Made by a program: the position numbers and the translations under genes
Shown: in pieces, positions 28,187 to 36,259 of the stretch
Layout: every line of letters begins with the position of its first letter
Numbering within the stretch: position 1 is the first letter of the stretch
NCBI GenBank assembly: GCA_041678005.1
Contig: JBAYOW010000008.1
Location: 13,207-77,206 of the forward strand
Source: Sulfurivermis sp041678005
GTDB lineage: Bacteria > Pseudomonadota > Gammaproteobacteria > Thiohalomonadales > Thiohalomonadaceae
Direction of reading: 5' to 3'
Length of the DNA: 64,000 nt
Notes under the pieces: generated by a model
Database searches by the model: none
Told to the model about the DNA's origin: nothing
Seen by the model: only the letters and a program-made list of their open reading frames with translations

Positions 28187-28537
28187 GCTTTTCAAGAACG
28201 CCGCATGAGTTAATCACTCACCTTCAAAGGGATTTCTGGTGTATCTATTTCGTCATTTTCGTACAGGCGGGAATCCAGACATTCAAAACATCTGGGCCCC
28301 CGCGCGGGGTGACGTCTACCGGCGATCTACGGCACATGGCCAATCGCAAACAAGCGTCGCGAGAGCTGGCTAGCTTGGCGAGGCGCGGGCAGTTTTGCAT
28401 CGTAGAGAAAGGGAGGGAAATGGCCCGGAGAGAGCGCTATATGGTTCGAGGTGGGCATTAGTCCTAATAGTCGAAGTCCGCAAATTTGCTCAACGTACCA
28501 TGCGAACTCACGCAACTTGATGGGAGCATACAAGAAA
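28187..28537. other. Gap before tRNA-Phe without a convincing gene
   Basis: The stretch holds a degraded copy of the gcgggaatcc repeat (about 28267) and a minus-strand open frame of 68 codons at 28327-28533 with no ribosome site, signal or recognisable domain. I see nothing else supportable. Confidence 0.45.
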
Positions 28538-28565
28538 AACCCCCAACCGGGGGTGGTTGGGGGTT
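28538..28565 (-). terminator. Terminator of tRNA-Phe
   Basis: A perfect 11-bp GC-rich stem, AACCCCCAACC and GGTTGGGGGTT on the minus strand, has a 6-base loop. It is followed by TTT and lies 6 bp beyond the CCA end of the tRNA. Confidence 0.85.
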
Positions 28566-28571
28566 GAATAT

Positions 28572-28647
28572 TGGTGGCCAGGGGCGGAATCGAACCGTCG
28601 ACACGCGGATTTTCAGTCTGCTGCTCTACCGACTGAGCTACCTGGCC
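28572..28647 (-). tRNA. tRNA-Phe (anticodon GAA)
   Basis: The minus-strand sequence folds into a standard 76-nt cloverleaf: acceptor GGCCAGG/CCTGGCC, D-arm with AGCTCAGTCGGTAGAGC, anticodon loop CTGAAAA giving GAA, T-arm with GGTTCGATTCC, and an encoded CCA end. It has its own promoter and terminator. Confidence 0.97.
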
Positions 28648-28659
28648 GGAAAGCGGGTT

Positions 28660-28688
28660 ATTAAAACCGTACTACTTCGGCAAGTCAA
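28660..28688 (-). promoter_or_regulatory. Promoter of tRNA-Phe
   Basis: On the minus strand, TTGACT (28688-28683) and TTTAAT (28665-28660) are spaced 17 bp. A short GC-rich discriminator precedes the tRNA 5' end 12 bp further on. Confidence 0.8.
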
Positions 28689-28774
28689 GGAATAAGCCTA
28701 AATGGTGTGGAAAAATGATGTCTTTCTCGGGTAGTAACCTGATTTTGTGTCTGATCCACACATTTCAGCATGGC

Positions 28775-29044
28775 TCAGGCGGGAGGAACATAGCCAGCAG
28801 GTTGGCTGGAGTCGCCAGCAAAGAAAAATTTTTCCATCTCCTGTTCCAGCATTTCACGATGTTTAGGGTTGACGGGGGAGAGGCGGTATTCATTGATCAA
28901 CATGGTTTGCTGGCGCAGCCACATCTGCCAGGCTTCTTTGGAGACGTTTTCAAAGACACGCTTACCTAGATCGCCTGGGTAGGGTTGTCTTTCCAGACCT
29001 TCGGCTTCACGACCCAGTTTGACGCATTGCACCATACGACTCAT
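28775..29044 (-). CDS. yggX: Probable Fe(2+)-trafficking protein YggX
   Basis: An 89-residue protein of the YggX family, implicated in protecting iron-sulfur clusters and in iron handling. The N-terminus MSRMVQCVKLGREAEGL with the conserved cysteine C7, and the block AWQMWLRQQTMLINEYRL, are diagnostic. GAGGT lies 8 bp before the ATG. In many gammaproteobacteria mutY directly precedes yggX; here the upstream neighbour is the AsmA-like gene after a 218-bp gap with no mutY. Confidence 0.95.
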   Translation of the reverse strand: MSRMVQCVKLGREAEGLERQPYPGDLGKRVFENVSKEAWQMWLRQQTMLINEYRLSPVNPKHREMLEQEMEKFFFAGDSSQPAGYVPPA

Positions 29045-29166
29045 TGCTCGTACCTCGTTTATTTTGTTGCGGCCAATCGCTAACAGCTGTACAAACTGTG
29101 TGGAAAGACCTAGTTGATAGAAAGACTCAAGTATATATCAGACTGCGTCGTTGTCTTCCATGGTAG

Positions 29167-29202
29167 TTAGCCTGCATATTTCACCAGGGTCGCGGATGAT
29201 GG
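29167..29202. repeat. 36-bp interspersed repeat, copy 1
   Basis: The core cctgcatatttcaccaggg followed by cgcggatg also occurs with a few changes at 43658-43694, and more weakly near 56554. The copy lies in the spacer between the AsmA-like gene and yggX. Confidence 0.55.
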
Positions 29203-29262
29203 TGCAGGTGGTAGCGATCAGGAAGCCAGGCAGCAAAGTTCTTTTTGATTTCAGCTTGTTTC

Positions 29263-31692
29263 TTAATTTGTTTTTGGATCTTGTTGTTGTTTTTGTTCTT
29301 CATCATCCAGTTTTCTCTGCATCCTGTGTTTTTCAGCATCCAGTTTTTCCAGCAGCCTGGACCTTTTGCTATCCAGTTTTTCCAGTACCTTTTGTTTTTC
29401 AGCATCGAGCTTCTGTTTCGCCTTGTCATCGAGCAAGCTTGCCAGGTCAATATTGAATTTTGGTTCGCTGAAACTGCCGGTGATACGCAACGGGACGGTC
29501 AGCCCTTTGAGTTCGTCAAGTTCCTTGCCGCCTTGGCCCTTCAGTGTGCCGACGATGGCAGCCTTGAGCAGATAGTTAATATCTTCCGTAGCCAAATGGA
29601 CTGTGCCCTGGCCTTCGACGCGTAACAGGGGTGAATCTGCTTTGAGATCCTGGTTGTTTAGCAGCCCGTTCTTGATAGTGGCAGAGCCACTGATGAGGGC
29701 AAAGTCGGTACTTTTGACTTCATCCTTGACGAGCGGCTGCTTTTGGTAGGCGGCGTAGGCATTGCGGATCAGCTGGGCGACGTTGATGCCGTTTACCGCG
29801 CCGTCGGTGAAACTAAAGGCAGCCTGGCCATTGAGAGTGCGGCGTACCTGTTCTGGGTGGAGGCCTTGTGCCGTCAGCTGTGCGCTTAGGTTGGCTGTGC
29901 CGGTAACGTAATCTTTACCCATGAAGTCCTTGAGTAGTGGGCCGGACTGAACGGCGGTCAATTTTTCATGCATACCAATCAGCGGCTCCTTGCCGCGTAC
30001 GTCCAGGCTCAAGTTGCCGTCATAGGAGCCATCATAGAGCTTGGCTTCTACTGGGTATACGCGCAGCAGCCCGTCCTTGGCCTTGAGGGTTGCATGTACA
30101 TCACTGGCACGCAGGTTCATGGCCTTGAGCTTGCCGATGCGTGCCGTGCCATCTATATCAAGTTGGCGCAACTGTGCGATGGTATCTGGCGGTAGCTGAG
30201 TGGCACCTGCAGCTGCGGCAGTCACAGGTGGTACAGGTGCATCAGGTTTTTCCTCTGGCGGCGGCAGATATCGATCAGCATCTATGGTATTGAGCGTAAT
30301 GTCGTAGCGCAGTGCTGGTTGCTGGTAATTTTTTACCGAGGCTGAACCGTTCAGGCTTGAATCATCGAACTGAAGTTGCAGATTACTTATAGCTGCCTGT
30401 TGCTGGTTGACGGTGAAATCAAACTGGCCGGAGGCCTTGGTCAAGGTGGAAGGATCGGCCATTTCTGGCAGCTCAATGGCGAGGGTGTGCAGCAGGTCGC
30501 GTGGGACAAAATCAGCAATCTTAAATTGGCCGCTAAGTTGTGGTGCATCGATGATTTTTTGTCCCTGTACGTATGCACTGAGGGCCAGTCCCAGTGCTTT
30601 GAGCTCCAGTTTGTCGAGTTTAATTGTCTGTTGGCCCAGCGATAGTGCAAAGTCTGTTTTGAGTGAAGCATCTTGCAGGCTGGCAGGTTTTAATCCTGTT
30701 GGCAGGTCTTGTTGGAATGGTGCCAGCAGCTTATTGGCATCGGTGATACTCAATTGCAGGTGGCCACTGGCATCAGGACTTGCGAGAATTTTATGGGCAT
30801 TAATCTGGCCTTGCAGGCTGAGACCTTGTGCATCCAGTTGCAGATTGGCAAGTTGCGCAGTTTGTGCCTGCAGATCAGCCTGGATATCGGCAGCGAGACG
30901 AGCCTTGGCCTGGCCACCAGGGATAAGTGCGCTTTGCAGGTCAATGGCGAGTACAGTGGTATCCAGGTGGTATTTTTGCTCGCGTAGATTAAGCGTTATA
31001 TGGCTGTTTAACTGGATATGTCCACGCGCCTGTTGTTCGCTGCTATCGACATTAAAGTCCAGTTTGATAGCAAATGGCTCATTGAACTGTACGGCACCTA
31101 TGGCAAGATTCAGTTGCTCGACGGTATAGCGTGTCCTGGCTTGCTGATCATCCCAGATCAACTTGGATTCACGCAGCTCCAGGCCGCCAAAGCTAAGGGC
31201 AGCAAGTGCCAGTGCAGGATTGCTGAACTTTTGCTTATCGGTGTCTGGTTTTTTTGTTTTCTCTGTTGGCGCATCGTCTGTTGTGGCTTTGGCTACTAAA
31301 TCATCCCAGTTGCTGCGGCCATCGGCATGTATACCCAGATAAGCTTCAAGACCATGCAGGACAATTTTTTCCATCTCAACTTCCTTGTGTAGCAAGGGCA
31401 GTAATTTGATGCGTACATCGGCCGTCTCGATACGGGCAAAAGGTTCTGGTCCAAAACCTTCGGCGTTACTCAACTGCATTGCGCCGAGGCGCATACCCAG
31501 CCAGGGGAACAAGGACAGTTCAATTTTGCCTTCGATGACAAGCTCGCGGCCGGTATGCTTTTTGACCAGAGCGCTGATTTCGTCACGATAATTATTAGGG
31601 TCAAAGACCAGCGGCACAATGATGACCGCTGCAACGAGGAGCGTTACCATGCCAGCCAGTAGCCAGCTAATGATTTTAATGGCTTTTTTCAT
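29263..31692 (-). CDS. AsmA family envelope protein with a repetitive coiled-coil tail
   Basis: The 809-residue product has a single N-terminal membrane segment (about 8-30), the AsmA opening VFDPNNYRDEISALVKKHTG, and a long beta-rich periplasmic body closing with the AsmA C-terminal pattern. AsmA-like proteins are thought to shuttle phospholipids between membranes. The tail is unusual: four successive 11-residue units starting KLDAEKQ, KLDSKRS, KLDAEKH and KLDDEEQ (coding positions 29281-29412) form a charged coiled coil. ATG 31692 is chosen for the GAGGG 8 bp upstream; an in-frame start at 31764 would enter the tRNA-Gly spacer. Confidence 0.9.
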   Translation of the reverse strand: MKKAIKIISWLLAGMVTLLVAAVIIVPLVFDPNNYRDEISALVKKHTGRELVIEGKIELSLFPWLGMRLGAMQLSNAEGFGPEPFARIETADVRIKLLPLLHKEVEMEKIVLHGLEAYLGIHADGRSNWDDLVAKATTDDAPTEKTKKPDTDKQKFSNPALALAALSFGGLELRESKLIWDDQQARTRYTVEQLNLAIGAVQFNEPFAIKLDFNVDSSEQQARGHIQLNSHITLNLREQKYHLDTTVLAIDLQSALIPGGQAKARLAADIQADLQAQTAQLANLQLDAQGLSLQGQINAHKILASPDASGHLQLSITDANKLLAPFQQDLPTGLKPASLQDASLKTDFALSLGQQTIKLDKLELKALGLALSAYVQGQKIIDAPQLSGQFKIADFVPRDLLHTLAIELPEMADPSTLTKASGQFDFTVNQQQAAISNLQLQFDDSSLNGSASVKNYQQPALRYDITLNTIDADRYLPPPEEKPDAPVPPVTAAAAGATQLPPDTIAQLRQLDIDGTARIGKLKAMNLRASDVHATLKAKDGLLRVYPVEAKLYDGSYDGNLSLDVRGKEPLIGMHEKLTAVQSGPLLKDFMGKDYVTGTANLSAQLTAQGLHPEQVRRTLNGQAAFSFTDGAVNGINVAQLIRNAYAAYQKQPLVKDEVKSTDFALISGSATIKNGLLNNQDLKADSPLLRVEGQGTVHLATEDINYLLKAAIVGTLKGQGGKELDELKGLTVPLRITGSFSEPKFNIDLASLLDDKAKQKLDAEKQKVLEKLDSKRSRLLEKLDAEKHRMQRKLDDEEQKQQQDPKTN

Positions 31693-31783
31693 GGGGAAGC
31701 CCTCGCTGTTTTCTTGTGCGATTTGCTCATCCTGCACAGGGAGTAATGAACCTGCATGGTGCAAGAAATGTTGCGCCGGGAGT

Positions 31784-31857
31784 TGGAGCGGGTGAAGGGA
31801 ATCGAACCCTCGTCATCTGGTTGGGAACCAGGGGCTCTACCATTGAGCTACACCCGC
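31784..31857 (-). tRNA. tRNA-Gly (anticodon CCC)
   Basis: A 74-nt minus-strand cloverleaf: acceptor GCGGGTG pairing with CACCCGC, D-arm GCTCAATGGTAGAGC, anticodon loop TTCCCAA (CCC), T-arm with GGGTTCGATTCCC and an encoded CCA. No terminator hairpin follows; the AsmA-like gene starts 91 bp downstream on the same strand. Confidence 0.96.
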
Positions 31858-31870
31858 AGGAGTGATCTTG

Positions 31871-31899
31871 ATCATACTACTGGCCAGTCAGTTGCTCAA
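31871..31899 (-). promoter_or_regulatory. Promoter of tRNA-Gly overlapping the end of the upstream gene
   Basis: On the minus strand TTGAGC (31899-31894) and TATGAT (31876-31871) are spaced 17 bp. The -35 hexamer overlaps the stop codon of the PilZ-like gene. Confidence 0.68.
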
Positions 31900-33731
31900 A
31901 GAATTTCCCACATGTTTTTGAATTTGTCGTAGGGGTCGTCAGGGTTGGTGGTTGGCTTTTCCTCTTCTTCTTTGCGGGCCTGATTTTCTGTGCAGCGGTA
32001 CATTTGAAAGACTGGTGATGATTCCAGCAATTCAAACAGCGAGATAGCGACTTCCCGTGCAGCAAGAGTCAGCAGCAGGTGTTTGTTGCGCAGTGAGATC
32101 ATGTGCGGCAGCACGATGCGCAACTGATCTTGTTCATGACCGAGCAGGCAGTCAATGGGGGCGCTGTGCTGGCCTTTATGTTCGATGCGGATGCTGGCAG
32201 GGATGACGTGTTCCTGCAGGCGCTTGATGCCAAGTTTTATTTCATTTTTGGCTGTTGTTTGTAGCCAGCGCACCATACCCAGATTCCATTCGCTGGCAGT
32301 TTCGGCGGTGCTGAAGGCAATCAGCTCTCCCGCCCGCACCGAGCCTTGGTGACCGGCGGGCAGTTGCAGGCCCAAGCCGCCTCGACTGTGATCGATGAGT
32401 TCGCTTTGCAGCAGGGTATAGGTCTTGCTGACCTTGATATCGGCCCAGGATTTGGTTTGCGTAGATGTCTTTGCGGTATACACCATATCCCAGACATCGG
32501 CGTCCTCATCACGATCGCCGGCAAATCCAATGCTGTGGGCAAATGACTGTTTCTTGTCCTGTAGACCTATGATTTCCAGATCAGATTCTTTTTGCTGTGC
32601 TGTGTCTGTGGACTCGGCTGTTGCTGTAATCTCTGTTTTATCTTCTGTTTTATCTTCTGCTTCAGTGGTGACACCGGCAAGCAGCGCATGGATCTCGTTT
32701 AGCCCCAGGACAATATGTGCAACACCGCGAGCAGATTTGCGCTCATCATTACGATGCGGTGGGCCTTGCCAGGCCGTCATCAACATGGTTGCCAGGGGGC
32801 GCGACAAGCTGGCGCCATCAGGCAGAGTGATGCTGTTGCTGGAGATATGTTGTTTGCTCAGTTGCTTGTTGATTTGATCCAGTAATGTTGTCATCTGCAG
32901 CAAACGCAGGCTATGAATATTCGGACTACGCCCATTCAGTAGTTTCCATAACGGCCCCGGGGCCTGGTCTTCATCGAGATCGATACACCAGGCCTCACTG
33001 CATGCCGTTACATTGGCGGGCTTTATCAGTTGCAGGGCATCTGTCCATTGCTGCATGTGGCGACGAACTTCATCCAGTTGAGCTGCCTGCATACGCTGCT
33101 GCGGCAACAGGCTGAGCAGCAACAGTTGTTTGTAGGCGTAACCCAGCGTGATTGGCTTTGCATCGCTTAAAGATGGGATTTCAGCATCCAGCAGATCATT
33201 ATCTTCCAGCAGGCGATAGGCGTTATGAATCGTCAGCCAAAAGCCAGCGGGTAAGGGTCGGTGGATTTGGTTGTGCAGATTGGCGATGCCGTTCAGGTAA
33301 TGCAGCATTCGATGCAGTGCTTTCGTCCACACCTGCTCCCACTTGCGCTGGCTGAGCCAAAATTTACCGTCGCTTTGTTGCATGACGATTTGGTAACCGA
33401 TAACCATCGCCGCGCGTAGTTCCAGCGCCAGCTGAACAACCTGCGCCACCTTGGGGGTCAGGGGAAATGGTTTGCCGTGGTAGTGTGGTTTGAGCGCATT
33501 GAGTACACCTTGCATCGGTTCGCTCAGTTGCCCAAGAAAATTCAGCCTGTGCTGGAAACTGGTCTCCAGCCGGTTGACCTCATGTAGGGCAAGATACATC
33601 TGCCGAGCTGTTTGGCCAGTATGGCCAAGAGGTAGTTTATCCAGCCAGATACGCACAGCTTCGGGACTTGTGGCAAAGGAGTCCGTGCCGGGCTTGTTGC
33701 GTATAGGGATGCTGAGATTGATTGGCTGCAT
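31896..33731 (-). CDS. Large PilZ-like protein, unknown function
   Basis: The roughly 611-residue cytoplasmic protein has no signal or membrane segment. The N-terminal 350 residues are helical, a low-complexity acidic linker follows (around 365-395), and the C-terminal part contains DHSRGGLGLQLP at about 447. This fits the second PilZ motif (D/N-x-S-x-x-G). A clean upstream RxxxR motif is not evident, so c-di-GMP binding is only possible. The C-terminus is acidic (EEEEKPTT). ATG 33731 is preferred to an upstream TTG at 33773. Two c-di-GMP enzymes elsewhere in the window make a c-di-GMP effector plausible. Confidence 0.72.
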   Translation of the reverse strand: MQPINLSIPIRNKPGTDSFATSPEAVRIWLDKLPLGHTGQTARQMYLALHEVNRLETSFQHRLNFLGQLSEPMQGVLNALKPHYHGKPFPLTPKVAQVVQLALELRAAMVIGYQIVMQQSDGKFWLSQRKWEQVWTKALHRMLHYLNGIANLHNQIHRPLPAGFWLTIHNAYRLLEDNDLLDAEIPSLSDAKPITLGYAYKQLLLLSLLPQQRMQAAQLDEVRRHMQQWTDALQLIKPANVTACSEAWCIDLDEDQAPGPLWKLLNGRSPNIHSLRLLQMTTLLDQINKQLSKQHISSNSITLPDGASLSRPLATMLMTAWQGPPHRNDERKSARGVAHIVLGLNEIHALLAGVTTEAEDKTEDKTEITATAESTDTAQQKESDLEIIGLQDKKQSFAHSIGFAGDRDEDADVWDMVYTAKTSTQTKSWADIKVSKTYTLLQSELIDHSRGGLGLQLPAGHQGSVRAGELIAFSTAETASEWNLGMVRWLQTTAKNEIKLGIKRLQEHVIPASIRIEHKGQHSAPIDCLLGHEQDQLRIVLPHMISLRNKHLLLTLAAREVAISLFELLESSPVFQMYRCTENQARKEEEEKPTTNPDDPYDKFKNMWEIL

Positions 33732-33907
33732 GGTGGTATGCCGGCATCCTGTCCGCTTTTTAATTACCTGCAATATTTATATTTATTTAGAACTGGTGAA
33801 TTTAGCACATGTGCGGCTGGCATGAAATAAGCGAGTGGCCCCAATGGAGACTGGGGTTGGAGACTGGGATTTGACGAATCTGGCCTATTGCCGCTAGTCT
33901 TTGCTGC

Positions 33908-34108
33908 ATGAAGATATATGTTAATGGAGAGGCGCGTGAGGTGCCTGAAAACCATACAGCCGCAGAGTTGGTCAAGGCAATGGGGCTTGCTGGCAAACGT
34001 ATTGCCATGGAAATCAATATGGAGATTGTGCCGCGTAGTCAGTATGACTCTCATCACTTTCAGAACGATGACAAGGTGGAGATCGTGCAGGCAATCGGTG
34101 GTGGTTGA
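33908..34108 (+). CDS. thiS: Sulfur carrier protein ThiS
   Basis: A 66-residue ubiquitin-fold carrier that brings sulfur, as a C-terminal thiocarboxylate, to thiazole synthesis. It ends in the required Gly-Gly (AIGGG) and has the beta-grasp start MKIYVNGEAREVPE. It lies 58 bp upstream of thiG, its partner. Confidence 0.95.
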   Translation: MKIYVNGEAREVPENHTAAELVKAMGLAGKRIAMEINMEIVPRSQYDSHHFQNDDKVEIVQAIGGG

Positions 34109-34166
34109 AGCCCGCCTGAGCAGTTAATTTTGTCCACATACAACATAATCAAAATCAGGAATTTCC

Positions 34167-34955
34167 ATGTCTAATAATGCTGATCCGCTGGTGATTGCTG
34201 GCAAGACTTTTCGTTCCCGTTTGTTGATCGGTACAGGCAAGTACAAGGATCTGGAAGAAACCAGGCTCGCCGCCGAGGCGGCCGGTGCCGAGATCATTAC
34301 GGTGGCTATCCGCCGTACAAATATTGGTCAAAACCCTAATGAACCAAACCTGCTCGATGCCTTGCCGCCTGATCGTTATACCTATCTTCCCAACACAGCC
34401 GGTTGTTACAATGTCAATGATGCGGTGCGCACCTGCCGCCTGGCGCGTGAGTTGCTTGATGGACATGATTTGGTGAAGCTGGAAGTACTGGGTGATGAGA
34501 AAACTCTTTATCCAGATGTTGTCGCTACCTTGCAGGCCGCCGAGATACTCATTAATGATGGTTTTAAGGTCATGGTCTATACCTCGGATGATCCGATCAT
34601 TGCCAGGCGGCTGGAGGAGATGGGTTGTGTGGCGGTGATGCCGTTGGCTGGGCCGATAGGCTCTGGTCTGGGTATCCAGAATCGTTACAACCTGGTCGAG
34701 ATTGTACAGCAGGCAAAGGTGCCGATCCTTGTTGATGCTGGAGTGGGCACGGCCTCGGATGCGGCGATTGCTATGGAGCTCGGTTGCGATGGCGTGTTGA
34801 TGAATACTGCAATAGCCGAGGCCAAAAATCCGATCCTGATGGCGCAGGCGATGAAACTTGCGGTTGAGGCTGGGCGGGCGGCATTTCGTGCTGGCCGTAT
34901 CCCACGCAAGCGTTATGCCAGTGCATCTTCACCTGTCGACGGTACTTTTTTCTGA
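34167..34955 (+). CDS. thiG: Thiazole synthase ThiG
   Basis: ThiG is a TIM-barrel enzyme that condenses deoxyxylulose phosphate, dehydroglycine and ThiS-bound sulfur into the thiazole of thiamin. The 262 residues include the N-terminal RLLIGTGKYKD, VKLEVLGDEKTLYPD with the Schiff-base lysine region, the phosphate-binding PLAGPIGSGLGI, and VDAGVGTASDAA. The gene order thiS-thiG-trmB is widespread in gammaproteobacteria. No thiamin riboswitch is visible upstream of thiS. Confidence 0.97.
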   Translation: MSNNADPLVIAGKTFRSRLLIGTGKYKDLEETRLAAEAAGAEIITVAIRRTNIGQNPNEPNLLDALPPDRYTYLPNTAGCYNVNDAVRTCRLARELLDGHDLVKLEVLGDEKTLYPDVVATLQAAEILINDGFKVMVYTSDDPIIARRLEEMGCVAVMPLAGPIGSGLGIQNRYNLVEIVQQAKVPILVDAGVGTASDAAIAMELGCDGVLMNTAIAEAKNPILMAQAMKLAVEAGRAAFRAGRIPRKRYASASSPVDGTFF

Positions 34956-34957
34956 AA

Positions 34958-35656
34958 GTGAACGTGTCTGCTGCTTCTCAACCACAACGCGGAATTCGTT
35001 CTTACACCTTGCGCCAGGGACGGCTCACGCCAGCTCAGCAGCGGGCGATGGATAAATTATTGCCTCGCTTTGGCCTTGTTTGCTCCGGCGAACCACTTGA
35101 TTTTGCAGCTTCTTTTGGCCGCAAGACACCGCTGATTCTGGAGATAGGTTTTGGTAGTGGCGACTCCTTGGCGCAGATGGCTCAGGCTCATCCAGAAAAT
35201 GATTACCTCGGCATCGAGGTGCATACGCCGGGTGTGGGGCATTTATTGCTGCGCATTGAAGAGCTGGGCTTGCCAAATGTCAGGGTGATGCGTGAGGATG
35301 CGGTGCAGGTGTTGCGTGATTGTATTTCCACTGATTCACTGGCTGCTGTGTATCTGTTTTTTGCCGACCTATGGCCGAAGAAGAAACATCATAAGCGGCG
35401 CATTGTGCAGACTGAATTTGTCCAGTTATTACATAGCCGGATAGTGCCAGGCGGGTATTTTCACATGGCCACTGATTGGCAGGACTATGCCCGTCATATG
35501 CTGGAGGTGATGGCAGAGGCGGAGGGGTTTCGTAATATTTCTCCCACGGGTGATTTTGTGCCACGGCCAGACTATCGACCGCTTACTCGTTTTGAGCAGC
35601 GTGGCAAACGTCTTGGGCATGGCGTATGGGATATGATCTTTCAACGAACAGATTGA
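34958..35656 (+). CDS. trmB: tRNA (guanine-N7)-methyltransferase
   Basis: TrmB makes m7G46 in tRNA. The 232-residue protein has the SAM motif LILEIGFGSGDSLAQMA near 60, YLGIEVHTPGVG, the catalytic VYLFFADLWPKKKHHKRR, and the C-terminal TRFEQRGKRLGH. The start is GTG at 34958, 2 bp after the thiG stop, with another GTG at 34964. Neither has a strong ribosome site, consistent with translational coupling. Confidence 0.95.
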   Translation: MNVSAASQPQRGIRSYTLRQGRLTPAQQRAMDKLLPRFGLVCSGEPLDFAASFGRKTPLILEIGFGSGDSLAQMAQAHPENDYLGIEVHTPGVGHLLLRIEELGLPNVRVMREDAVQVLRDCISTDSLAAVYLFFADLWPKKKHHKRRIVQTEFVQLLHSRIVPGGYFHMATDWQDYARHMLEVMAEAEGFRNISPTGDFVPRPDYRPLTRFEQRGKRLGHGVWDMIFQRTD

Positions 35657-35692
35657 GACTCAGATTGAGACTAACAAGACCAGGGAGGGTCT

Positions 35693-36130
35693 ATGCGCAC
35701 CAGTATTTTGCTGATTGTGTTGTTCTTGTCTGTTGTATGCCAAAGCCAGGCGGCCAGCGTGTATCGCTGGGTTGATGCTGCGGGTAATGTCCATTTTACC
35801 GATGAGCCGCCTGATGGGGCACTGGTCGAGGAGGTGGAGATTGAAGTCGGTGTAAATACACTGCCGCCTGTGCCAGCGCCTGCCGCTGCACCGACTACAC
35901 CGACTACACCGAAAAAACCACGTTCGACCAATCAGGATTTGCTCCGCTGGCGGCAAGATGTTGATCGCCGTGTGAGGCAGGAGAAATGCGCCGATTATCA
36001 GGAGAAACTGGAGCATCTGCGTTCACGCATGCGGGCCGGTTACAGGGCAAGTCAGTACAACAGCCTGATGGAACGTGAGGCGTCACTGAAAAGGAAGATC
36101 AGTGTCTATTGCAAACGATCTGGCAGATAA
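35693..36130 (+). CDS. Exported DUF4124 protein
   Basis: This 145-residue protein starts with a signal peptide (cleavage near SQAA, about residue 20). The DUF4124 block VYRWVDAAGNVHFTDEPP follows, then a Pro/Ala/Thr-rich linker (about 58-80) and a basic helical C-terminal half with two cysteines. DUF4124 proteins are common in proteobacterial envelopes with no assigned function. It follows trmB by 36 bp, with GGGAGG before the ATG. Confidence 0.88.
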   Translation: MRTSILLIVLFLSVVCQSQAASVYRWVDAAGNVHFTDEPPDGALVEEVEIEVGVNTLPPVPAPAAAPTTPTTPKKPRSTNQDLLRWRQDVDRRVRQEKCADYQEKLEHLRSRMRAGYRASQYNSLMEREASLKRKISVYCKRSGR

Positions 36131-36259
36131 ATTATGTCTTGCCTCTTGACCTGATATAGATAAATAGGTAACGCTTGTCGGCCGATTGCGCCGATGCCGT
36201 ATTAGGCGCATGAAACCATCTTCAATTTGGGTTCGTCACTTAGAGGTAACCACGCGTTT

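Noticed and set aside
28327..28533. Minus-strand open frame of 68 codons before tRNA-Phe
   Set aside because: No ribosome site, no recognisable domain, and it overlaps no conserved neighbour.
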